NCBI GenBank assembly: GCA_019188255.1
Contig: JAETXT010000005.1
Span: forward strand, 62,001 to 126,000
Reading direction: 5' to 3'
DNA from: Verticillium longisporum
Taxonomy: Eukaryota > Ascomycota > Sordariomycetes > Glomerellales > Plectosphaerellaceae
Length of the DNA: 64,000 nt
Shown: piece after piece, positions 35,326 through 45,247 of the stretch
Layout of the letters: every line of letters begins with the position of its first letter
Position numbering within the stretch: position 1 is the stretch's first letter
Notes under the pieces: generated by a model
The model's database searches: none
Told to the model about the DNA's origin: nothing
What the model saw: only the letters and a program-made list of their open reading frames with translations
Program-made: the position numbers and the translations under genes

Positions 35326-36685
35326 ATGGTTTCGACACTTTCTCTCCGTCATGCCGTTGTGGCCGCACTTGCCTTTAACGGATTGGCTATCGCTCACTAC
35401 GAAACCGGAAACGCGGAAACAGCCATCAAAGAAAAGCGCCAGGTAGCGCCTCGGCAGCTCGACCAGCTTCTCGGTCTGCTTACTGGCGCTGGTGCTGGCG
35501 GTGCCGCTGGTGGTGCTGGCAATGGGGCCGGTGATGGGGCCGCTGGTGGTAAGAATAACGGTGAGAACCCCCGTGTTTGGCCATCCCAAGTCGCAATGTT
35601 GACAAGTGTCTAGCTGGAGCTGGTGGCGCTCTTGACGGTCTTCTAGGTGGAGGCGCAGCCGGCAAGAAGAATGGTGAGCATATACCCTTCTCATTCACAA
35701 CATACCGAGCTGACCCAGCCCAGAAGGAGCTGCAGGTGGGGCTCTCGATGATCTTCTAGGAGGCAAGGGAAAGCAAGGGAAAGCAGGTGCCGGTGGTGCT
35801 GGCGACGCTGCTGCTCCGGGCGGGGCCGTCGGCGGCGGTGCTGCAAACAATGGCACGGAGGTTCCGCCTGCCAATGGTGGCAAAGGTCAAGGCAAGAACC
35901 AGGGCAAGAACCAGGGCAAGAACCAGGGCAAGAACCAGGGCAAGAACCAGGGCAAGAACCAGGGCAAGAACCAGGGCAAGAACCAGGGCAAGAACCAGGG
36001 CAAAGGTCAGGGAAAGAACCAAGGCAAAGGTCAGGGAAAGAACCAGGGCAAAGGTCAGGGAAAGAATCAAGGAAAGGGAAAGGGAGATGGAGCAGGCAAG
36101 AACAACAATGCTGGTGCCGGCGGCGCTGCCGCACCCGGAGAGGCTGCTGCGACATACACGACCGACTGTGGTGCCGCTGCTCCATCTACACCCCCGGCCG
36201 CGGCCGATGGCAACGGTAACGGCAACGGCAACAACGGCAACAATGGCCAGGGGAATGCTGGCGAGGGCAATGCTGGTCAAGGAAATGGTAACGCCGGCCA
36301 GAACAACGACAACAATAACGATGCCGGAAACGATGTCGGCAACGGTCAGGCTGGCGGCGCAGACGACACTGGTAATGCAGGTAATGCCGGAGACGACAAT
36401 GATGGCGAGAATGGCGCCGGCAATGGAGCTGGCAATGGTGCTGGCAATGGAGATGCTGTCAGCAATGATAAGGGTGGCAACAACGGTGCTGGCAATGGCC
36501 AGGCTGGCGGCGCAGACGACACTGGTAATGCAGGTAATGCCGGAGACGACAATGATGGCGAGAATGGCGCCGGCAATGGAGCTGGCAATGGTGCTGGCAA
36601 TGACGATGAGGAGGATGGGCAGAACGATAAACGTCGGGTCCAAATCATGCGGAGGCGTGGTGTTCTCGCCAACCTGCATTGGTAA
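35326..36685 (+). CDS. secreted low-complexity GKNQ-repeat protein
   Basis: Three exons (35,326-35,560; 35,614-35,673; 35,727-36,685) with two 53-bp introns give 417 residues. All junctions keep phase 1. A signal peptide (MVSTLSLRHAVVAALAF) precedes a QVAPRQLDQLLGLL segment and Gly/Ala-rich linkers. Exons 1, 2 and 3 each carry a version of the same module: LDQLLGL, ALDGLLGGG and ALDDLLGGK. A strongly basic tract follows, of about nine GKNQ units (12-bp repeat, about 35,888-36,000) and then alternating GKGQ/GKNQ. Next comes a short part with TYTTDCG, then an acidic Gly/Asn/Asp region that contains a perfect 103-bp duplication. It ends KRRVQIMRRRG. The protein should be exported and disordered, with a basic middle and an acidic tail. 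No enzyme domain is visible. A cell-wall, adhesive or effector-like role is only inference. The stop at 36,683 overlaps a GTAAGA donor-like sequence, so a further 3' exon cannot be excluded. Confidence 0.82.
35888..36080 (+). repeat. 12-bp minisatellite encoding GKNQ/GKGQ
   Basis: The unit GGCAAGAACCAG is repeated about nine times nearly perfectly, then alternates with GGCAAAGGTCAG-type units. It is in frame throughout, so length changes would alter the protein by four residues at a time. Confidence 0.9.
36347..36602 (+). repeat. 103-bp perfect direct duplication inside the coding region
   Basis: 36,347-36,449 is repeated exactly at 36,500-36,602. The offset of 153 bp is a multiple of three, so the frame is kept. 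Confidence 0.92.
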
Positions 36686-38398
36686 GAATACTTATCGCTC
36701 ATAGCTTTGATGGTCTATCCAGATTGCCTCCTTCACATCAGCGGAAAAGCAACTGAAAAGACAAACCGGTCTGGCAGGATCAGTCTCGGATGTTTATCTT
36801 AACCTGTATTCGCGCACACAGGATCTTGTGTGATCGAATGAATGCTCCGCTACTGTCACTTCCCATTATCAATTCGCCCATCCCGGCGTAGCATGATTAC
36901 GCTTAGCCATGTTCAACTAATGCTCAGTCACCGCCTTCCTCATTTATCACAGACCATCTCGGGAGCTTCAAGGGGGTAGGGATTGCTGTTGTCAGATAAT
37001 CGTACTTTTCCCGAATCCCTCTTGTGGAAGGACAGCCTGCCTTATTACCATCAAATATCAATCCCCCGCGAACCGCACAGTGGTGGAGAAGGTCTGTTGT
37101 GTGATCCACGGTACGGCTAGAACACCGCACGGCAGCCGAGCCATCGAATATTCCACAAGTGCGCTGCAGGGTTTAAGCGAGCATCACCACCATGGAAGAT
37201 CACTGACAACCCGCAATTAGTAGTCAAACCCAGCGGAGAAAGCTCGGGCATCAAGAGCTGGCATGGGTCGCGATTTCTTGTGCTGATCTTTCTGGGGTCT
37301 CCAAGATCGAGGGCCACAAACTTCGGGCCGTTTATGGCACTGGCTTCGTGACACATCCCTGACTCATGAGGGAAGTCCTCGCCAGTGCAAGTCGGGTGTG
37401 TGGACTTCTTTTTGGGGAAGACAAGGTATGCGCCAGCCAACTGTCACTGGGCCAGAAACCCTGTGCAGAAGCCACTCGTCCTTAATTAACGATTATAGCA
37501 TGACCAACGAAAAGAGGTTGACATCAATTCCCAAGGTATTGCAGTGCCCATTTCCAGATTCGGCTTATCCACCAAGCAATAAGTGGACGGAGAGACCGAA
37601 ATGTAGACCCGTAGATAACTGCCGAACGAAAATAAAAAGGTCTGCCGCAGGCCGAGCTACGATGTCACGCACCCGAATTCCCCTGGTCCGAAGCAGCGAT
37701 CAGCTAAGGATTCCCCGCACGCCGTGTCCTAATCCCCAGAATCGCCATGCCCTTCAATACTCTCAGCTCGTCTCGCTGGGTTCAAGGTGCAGCCCCCTAG
37801 CCCCCCCGCTCTCCACGAACTACCCCATGACAAACTCCGGATGCTATAAACCTTCGCACTGCGGAACCACCGGATGTCGCTGACTTCTTGGCAGTCAATC
37901 TGCGCCTTGCCTGCCAGCAATCCTGGCGTGTACCAGCCCTTCGGCTGATGGCCCATGTCCACCCGTGGACGGCATCGAGGTGACATTACGGCATCAAGAC
38001 TGAATTATGTGTGAGAAGGGCCGAATAACAAGACCCTGGGATTGGCCGTGTACCTGCCTGTAGTAAGTCAGTTCCGTCACGGTCGTCAATAGCAGCCTCG
38101 GATCGTGTGCTCTCCTCATCAACTCATAACATGCGGCTGGAGATGTAGCCCCCCACCATTCTTCTTCAGGCGCCGTCGGCCCATGGTGTCTTGGCGAGTT
38201 GGCGTCCTAATCAGAGATCATGGCCTGATCAGCTCAGGTGGCGTTGGTGGGGGTGAGGCATTCGTCAGGTTTTCAGGCCGTCTTTACAATATAAAGACCA
38301 CAGTCGTGTCCTTCGTTTGGTTAGTCCCAATATCCATCAGCTGTAGTCGCTTGTACTCATGGTAGGTACTGTGCCTTGAGCTGAAAATCGGACGCGCC
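36686..38398. other. intergenic with one orphan coding-like exon
   Basis: Spacer between the GKNQ gene and the beta-glucosidase. The only stretch with coding character is on the minus strand at 37,117-37,440. The last few hundred bases are the beta-glucosidase promoter. Confidence 0.45.
37117..37440 (-). CDS. candidate orphan exon of a small cysteine-containing protein
   Basis: The frame encodes about 107 residues with good codon use and five cysteines (PTCTGEDFPHESGMC, DPCQLL, TTNCGLS, LGCRAVF), ending at a stop. There is no ATG at the open end. A CAG acceptor-like site lies at the boundary (GTGACAG), so an upstream exon would be required, but I could not find one with a signal peptide. It may be the last exon of a small secreted protein gene or a remnant of one. 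Confidence 0.35.
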   Translation of the reverse strand: MAGAYLVFPKKKSTHPTCTGEDFPHESGMCHEASAINGPKFVALDLGDPRKISTRNRDPCQLLMPELSPLGLTTNCGLSVIFHGGDARLNPAAHLWNIRWLGCRAVF

Positions 38399-41114
38399 AT
38401 GTTGAAAAGCCTGGTGTCTGGCCTTCTTGGCCTCGCAGCTATCTCTCAGGTTATGGCTCAAGACGAACCTATCGTCGATGACTCTTTCTTTTTTGGACAG
38501 GCGCCCGCAGTGTACCCTACCCCTGAGCTATCATCAGATGGCCCTTGGTCAGATGCTCTTGCCAAGGCCAAGTCTCTCATCAATCAGATGACTTTGGAAG
38601 AAAAGGTAAAACACTCTGTCCTCTAACAGTACAAAGGATGCTGACTTTGGCAGGCAAACTTAACTGCGGGCACCACTTCTAATACTGGTTGCAGCGGTTG
38701 GATTCCCGGCATACCTCGACTAGGGTTTCCTGGGATGTGCCTCGTGGACTCGGGCAACAGCGTGCGTGGAACTGACTACGTCAGTGCCTTCCCACCGGGA
38801 ATCCACGTCGGCGCAAGCTGGAACAAGGAGCTCGCGCACAGAAGGGCCTATCACATGGGTCGAGAAGCTAAGATCAAGGGCGTCAGCGTGCTGCTTGGCC
38901 CTTCCATCGGCCCTATCGGCCGCGTCGTATCTGCTGGTCGCAACTGGGAGGGTAAAATTCATCCGAAGCAAGGTTACAATTTCAGTGGCTGACTTTAATT
39001 CCAGCTTTTTCGGTTGATCCTTATCTAAGCGGTCGTCTAGTACATGAAACAGTGGAGGGAATTCAGGAGAATGGAGTGATAACCAGCACCAAGGTTTGTG
39101 GCGTGGCCCTTTAGCGTTCTAACTTATGATTAACAACACACAGCACTTCATCGCCCAAGAGCAGGAGACACACAGGCTGTCCACTCGAGACGATGGTCCT
39201 TTTCAGGAGGCTATCTCGTCCAATGTGGATGATCGTACTATGCATGAACTCTATCTCTGGTGACACCAACCCTCCTCGATAAAGCAAGGCTTTAACTGAC
39301 CTCTTCAGGCCTTTCTACGATGCAGTTCACGCTGGCACGGGAAATATTATGTGCTCTTACAACAGACTTAACAACTCTTACGCCTGTCAAAATAGCAAGT
39401 CACAAAACGGCTTGCTTAAGGAGGAGCTTGGCTTTCAGGTGCGTCCATCGGACTAGATTTTGTGTCATTCAGTATGCTCATTATTGCAGGGGTGGATCGT
39501 GAGCGACTGGGGCGCAATGAAGGGAGGTGTTGCCTCTGCGCTGAGCGGACTTGACGTGGCTATGCCTAACGGCGCCGGTAAATTTGGATCATCACTGGTC
39601 GAGGCAGTCAGCAACGGATCCCTTCCAGAGGCGCAGATTGATAACATGGTGACCAGGTGAGTGTTTCGCGAACCTTTGGTGTGATCCAGCTGACTGGTTG
39701 GCCCAGACTTATCGCATCCTGGTTCCACCTAAAGCAGGACGCCGCGGACTTTCCAAAGCCTGGTAATGGCATGGCTCAAAGGCTCTGGGAGCCGCACCCT
39801 ATTGTCGATGCTCGTACCAAATGTTCCAGGCCGACTCTTTTCGACGGCGCCGTTGAGGGCCATGTTCTTGTCAAGAACGAGAAGAATGCGCTACCGTTGC
39901 GCTCCGAAAACATGAAGCTGATCTCTCTCTTTGGCTACTCCGCCCGCGCACCCAGCAGTAACACGCCAGTCCCTGCAGCGAATGGTACCCGATTCGCATC
40001 ATGGGAGATGGGCATCCAGTCCGCCAACATCACAGAGGTCGACCTGGGTTGGTTCGGTAACCTCGATCTTCCGACATCTGACATTGCAATCAACGGGACT
40101 CTCATATCTGCTGGCGGCTCGGCGGCGCCCTCGTGGAGCTTGATCAGCGCCCCCTATGATGCTCTCGTAGCCCGGGCTTACGAGGATGGAACCGCTCTTT
40201 ACCATGACTTTGAGTCCGGAGATCCTTCCATCAACCCAAATTCTAATGCTTGCATTGTCATCGGTAATGTCTGGGCGACAGAAGGGTATGATCGCCCTTC
40301 GCTGCGCGACCAGTACACTGACAAGCTCATCTTGAATGTGGCCAACAAGTGTGCCAACACGATTGTCGTCTTCCATAATGCTGGGCCACGTCTCGTCGAC
40401 TCCTTCATCGAACACCCCAACGTCACAGCTGTAATCTTTGCTCATCTTCCGGGCCAAGATAGTGGAAGGGCACTGATCTCACTTCTTTATGGCCAGGAGA
40501 ACTTCTCCGGTCGTCTTCCGTATACTGTTGCCCGGAACGAGTCCGACTACGGCCATTTACTGAAGCCTGATTACACGTCTCGAGACGTGCCTAGTCGGTT
40601 CCAGACGTATCCTCAGTCGAACTTTGTGGAAGGTACTTTCGTGGACTACCGTGTTTTCGACTCCCAGAAGGTCGACCCACGTTTCGAATTTGGTTTCGGT
40701 CTGAGTTACACAAGTTTCAGCTACTCTTTTCTCAAGATCTCCAAGACCAATGGCAATTTTGGTGCATACCCGACGGGCCCTATTATTGAGGGAGGGCATA
40801 AAGATCTGTGGGATGAATTAGTCGTCGTGGAAGCGGACGTGACAAACAACGGAAAGGTCGACGGAAAAGAAGTCGCGCAGCTATATCTCAGCATTCCCGG
40901 CGATGAGCACACGCCACTGAAGCAGCTCCGAGGTTTTGAGAAGCAACTGATAAAAGCAGGCGAGACCGCTACTGTGAAATTCCCCCTGAGACGCAGAGAT
41001 CTCAGTGTATGGAATGTCGAGGCACAAAAATGGCACCTTCAGGAGGGGGAGTACATAGTTTTCGTTGGCAAGAGCAGCCGAGATCTACCATTGGAGGGTA
41101 TCCTGGTGCTTTGA
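38399..41114 (+). CDS. secreted beta-glucosidase (GH3)
   Basis: Seven exons (38,399-38,605; 38,654-38,951; 39,005-39,093; 39,144-39,259; 39,309-39,438; 39,490-39,656; 39,707-41,114) give 804 residues, typical for the family. All introns are 48-54 bp with GT-AG ends and the frame is kept throughout. A signal peptide ([20 protein letters not shown]) precedes the GH3 N-terminal barrel with [19 protein letters not shown] and the '[11 protein letters not shown]' and [13 protein letters not shown] segments. The catalytic nucleophile is Asp286 in GWIVSDWGA. The C-terminal alpha/beta sandwich follows ([13 protein letters not shown]), then a fibronectin-III-like domain ([19 protein letters not shown]). 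The enzyme releases glucose from cellobiose and other beta-glucosides outside the cell and would work with the pectinase in plant wall breakdown. Confidence 0.95.
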
Positions 41115-41164
41115 AGTACATATTCTAACAAGAATACTTGGCTCGAGACTAGAACGATGGTAAT

Positions 41165-41518
41165 TCATAGTGCGCTGCTCATCTCACCTGAGATGGTTAG
41201 GCTGTTGCTTTGGTGCAGAACACTTTGAACTCTTGCTGACCACATATCTTGGCCTACGTCTGAATCTACTTGGATGACAATATTGATGGCTTTAAAGAGA
41301 TCATTGACTTCATCAAGCTCGGTGTCCGTGGCCTATTCGGAGCCGAGCTCCCTTCGTAGCTTGGCGTACTCAAGGATCAGCTGCAGTTGGCTCAAACCGC
41401 CCTATGTGAGTTGCCAATCCGCTCAATCAAGATCAGCGGATGATACGCCACCAACCGCAAAGTCTGTTTTCGGGCACTGACAGGGCACACAGGACGCAAT
41501 AGCCCCAAAAGCCAACAT
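41165..41518 (-). pseudogene. possible small gene with an in-frame stop
   Basis: Reading from an ATG at 41,518 gives MLAFGAIASCVPCQCPKTDF. A 45-bp intron-like gap (41,402-41,446, GTATCA...ACATAG) follows, then SQLQLILEYAKLRRELGSE, a TAG stop at 41,333-41,335, and a continuation in the same frame (ATDTELDEVNDLFKAINIVI ... VLHQSNSLTIS) to a stop at 41,165. The regular, charged sequence on both sides of the TAG looks coding, so this is probably a gene killed by one point mutation (CAG or TGG to TAG) or one with an intron I have missed. No family is recognised. Confidence 0.35.
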
Positions 41519-43196
41519 CTTGGCAAAGGATCTGCGGCGCCCGCTCCAACTGGACGCCAGTCGCTCTGGTGGACGTTGCTATCATACACCCTAGTCCTCA
41601 GCCCGTTTTATAGCCTTATAAGTCAGTCGACTCGTATTGAGAACCTTGCCTATACGCCTTGGTGCTGAGAAAGTCAGCAAGTGGTGGGTACATTGCCCGA
41701 ACAAGGAGCCTAGTCAGGTGACTGATTGTGTGTTTTCAAGCTTGGATGGCCAGCCGGCGACATATTGAGACTTGCGGGGCCGCCGGTAATAACAGCGCAA
41801 ATCTTCAACCCGTATGAGCTGCCGCTTTATGCCCGATCCGTTGACCATATATTGCGTTGTGATGTTGTTGGCAAGCGGACCTACTCCTGTGACTCGTCAG
41901 CCGCTGGGCGTTTATGCCTGGCAGAGGCGATTGTCAAAGTACCAACCGGCAGCCACCGGATATAGTCTGAATACAAGTACCTTACACAGGATACTCTTCT
42001 GTGGGAGAGTAAGGTCATGCAAAGCCATACAGTTTTACAAGCCTTTTGCGATGGGTTAGAATGCCAAGCGTGCTGGTTCGAGTCTTCGAGACCTCAAGGT
42101 ACCATGGTGCCTTGCATGCGTTATTTTTTCCGTCAGAGTATGGAGATTCGGCAAGCCACAGACCCAACGTGATACAGAGAGCCTGATTTTGTCAGTGTCT
42201 GCGGAATACCTAGTCACGCCTCGCCATGTCGCGCGAGCGAGGAACGCCAAAGTCACATGAATAGCGGGGCAGATGATCTGATAAGATGAATCTGATAAAA
42301 TTTGCAGCGGCCCGAGCTCGAACCCCGCTTCTACCCACAATGATGCTGGCCAGCCGACCATCAGGCCGACCATAGGCCAATCCCAGAGGAGATTCAGAGG
42401 CATGCTGATCCTGGCCTGCACACCCAAAGGCTTTTTCCAGCCTGATGATTGCTTGGACTAACAGCGCTCGCTTCGCGGTGTCATCCACTCACCCTCGGCT
42501 CGTTGTCCCTTGTTCTGACTCGATCCGCACGAGGAAGCAGAAAGTGCCTCAGGGGGAAACGAGCATGCCAAGCCTGGTCTCGTCGATATTGGAACTCTCC
42601 GCTCAAGCATCAACGGGTTGGATCTGAGAGCCAGTGACACCAAAAGACAACGCGCCATGGGGTGAGCATCGGACAATCTACGATGTCTTCTTACATCATG
42701 GGACGCTGCGTGAGGCACAGTTTGGTTGGCACGAAGAGGTTGCCTGCTTCATTTCCACCGTCTGCCCAATACGGATTTCTCAGCCGATTCTCGAACACAG
42801 CGCCCCCACCCAACCCGATGCGTGTGCTGATTCCCCTTGGCTGGCCAGAAACTCTTTGGCGGTCTAGTGGGCTAACCAAGGAGGGTAGCTGGCGAACTGC
42901 CTTCAAACCCTGGACCTGCAAGTGACCGTCCCTTCCGCACTAGCAAGATCCTCGCCCAGGGTCCTTCGCCCGCCCGAGCCGATAGCGGCTCGGCCTTGGT
43001 CCTTGGGCGCGTCTTCATATATCATCCCTGTGGCGCCCCTGGCAGATGCCCGTGTTGCTAGTGTCCGATCTCTGTCCATCTGTCAAGCCCCTCACTCGTT
43101 ACAGCCGATAACACGGTACGACACCGCAGAGCGCCGACCTTTTTGTTCTCGACGGCAACACCTCGATATTCTGCTTGGCAGCAAATCACAACGACC
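41519..43196. other. intergenic, no confident gene
   Basis: No supported coding region. The right part is the promoter of the siderophore transporter. GATA cores occur at 42,981 and 43,107, weak candidates for iron-responsive GATA-factor sites. Confidence 0.45.
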
Positions 43197-45068
43197 ATGG
43201 ACGTTTCGACTCCCAAAGGTCCTGCGGCCGAATCTCAAGTGGCAGCCGAGGCGGCTCACAATGAAAAGCACAACTCCGATGATCTCAAGGTCAGCCCCCT
43301 CACCATTGAGGAGGGGTTCTCCGAGGGCGTGCAAGCCGGTGTTCGAAAGGTCGAGGCGACGGCCATGGTCTGGAGTAACTGGCATCTCGCCCTGGCATAT
43401 GTAACGTGAGTGGTTTACAGGCGCACGGCCGGCGCAGTTTCACGCGGACTACGATCTAACACTTGAAAGCATCTGGTTCATCTACGTTATTCTCTCGCTT
43501 CAAGAGGTCGTCGTTAGGGCCTTGACACCATTTGTCACAAGCAGTTTCTCGATGCACTCGTTGACGGCGACAACATCCGTCATGGCGAGCATCATCGGCG
43601 GCCTTTCCAAACTTCCTCTGGCAAAGATTCTCGACACATGGGGCCGTCCCCACGGTCTCGCATTGATGCTACTCGTCTGGGTGCTCGGTTTCGTCATGAT
43701 GGCTGCTTGCAAGAACGTGGAGACGTACGCTGCTGCACAAGTATTCGCTGTCGTCGGGTAAGTTGCCTTGTCCCGCTAAAAGCCGGTGCCGATAAACTGA
43801 CCTTTCCTAGGGCGCAGGGTGTCAGCTACTGTCTGACAGTCTTCATCGCCGATACCTCGACCCTCAAGAACCGCTCTCTCATGCTGGCATTTGCCTCCTC
43901 GCCTTATATCTTCACCACGTGGGCCGCCGGCCCTATTGCCGACAGTGTTCTCGCTGGCCCTGGCTGGGAGTGGGGTTTTGGAGTCTGGGCCATCACGACA
44001 CCGGTCGTCGTCTTGCCACTGATTTTCCTTTTCTTCTGGAACCAGAACAAAGCCAAGAAGATGGGCCTGCTTCCTGAGCAGAGCACTATCAAGAACCTGA
44101 CGCTCAAGTCTGTCGGACGTTATCTGATTGATATTGATGCCGTTGGCCTCCTGCTTCTTGCTGCTGGTATGGCACTCTTCCTGCTGCCCTTCAACATCTA
44201 CTCGTACCAGTCGGAAGGCTGGAAGAGCCCCATGATCATCAGCATGATTGTCGTCGGCGCCGTGCTCATCGTTGTTTTTGTCTGCTACGAAAAGTTTTTC
44301 GCTCCTGTCACGTTCATTCCCTTCGAACTGATTGCCGACCGAACCGTGCTCTGCGGTGGGCTCATGTTCACGTTTGTCTTTTTCAATTCTGGCATTTGGG
44401 GCGCCTACTTCTCTTCGATGCTCCTAGTCGTCTGGAACCAGGGTGTCGAGAAGACAACGTACATCATCAACATCTACCGCACAGGCTCTTGCTTCTTCGG
44501 CATCGTCGTCGGTCTGCTCATCCGCTACACTGGACGCTTCAAGCCTTTTGCGCTGTACTTCCTCATTCCGCTCATGATGCTCGGCGTTGGTCTTATGATC
44601 GAGTTCCGACAGCCTGACCAGAACATTGGCTATGTTATCATGACTCAGATCCTCATCGCCTTCGCAGGTGGTCCCATTGTCCTCTGCGGCGAGATGGCCA
44701 TGATGGCACCGTCAGACCATCAGCACATTGCTGTCATCATCGCCATTCTTGACCTTTTTGGCAGCGTTGGCATGGCCATCGGCTCCACCGTCGCCGCCGC
44801 CATCTGGACAGGCACTTTCAAGAACAACCTCATCAAGCATATGCCCGAGGGATTCAATGTTGAGAACATCTACAACAACATGTATGCGCAACTTGCGTAC
44901 CGGTACGGTACCCCTGAGCGTCACGGCATTGCACTCGCATACGGCGATTCGCAGCGTATCATGCTCATCACTAGTGTTACTGTGCTTGTCGGTGCCCTTG
45001 TCTCGACCGCTTTCTGGAGGAACATCAACCTCAAGACCATCAAGCAGGTCCGCGGCAACGTGATCTGA
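43197..45068 (+). CDS. siderophore iron transporter (MFS, SIT family)
   Basis: Three exons (43,197-43,405; 43,470-43,757; 43,811-45,068) give 584 residues, normal for SIT transporters. The family takes up ferric siderophores across the plasma membrane by proton symport. The hydrophilic N-terminus (about 65 residues) is followed by many membrane segments. The first reads HLALAYVTIWFIYVILSLQE, and SSFSMHSLTATTSVMASIIG and KILDTWGRPHGL match the conserved start of the SIT fold. Internal segments such as FNSGIWGAYFSSML and YGTPERHGIALAYGDSQRIM near the end are also typical. Fourteen membrane helices are expected for the family. The start was set at the ATG at 43,197, preceded by ACGACC. Iron-repressed expression through a GATA factor is usual for such genes; the GATA cores upstream are suggestive only. 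The siderophore specificity cannot be read. Confidence 0.93.
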
Positions 45069-45247
45069 GAGCACCCAGCTTTTCATCCAGTAAATAGATT
45101 TATACACGGTCATTTGTGGCCTACCTTGACCCAGATCTTAGTTTCATGTGGTGTTTATCTTGCAAAGTGACTGGAGCATGAACTTCGGACGACTTGATGT
45201 GCCAGAACTCTGTCGTAAACAGTAACAAGAAACTGAATATGTATCGT
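45069..45247. other. convergent 3' ends
   Basis: The transporter (+) and malic enzyme (-) end tail to tail, 179 bp apart. No gene in between. Confidence 0.6.

Noticed and set aside
35756..36679. 307-residue minus-strand frame rich in Leu/Ile/Val
   Set aside because: Antisense shadow of the GKNQ-repeat exon; the repetitive Leu-Val pattern is the complement of the repeat.
35787..36704. 305-residue plus-strand frame rich in Arg-Thr repeats
   Set aside because: Alternative frame of the same repeat. The spliced frame with signal peptide and matched phases is better supported.
42062..42090. GGTTCGAG box resembling a tRNA T-arm
   Set aside because: No A box or acceptor stem at the right distance.
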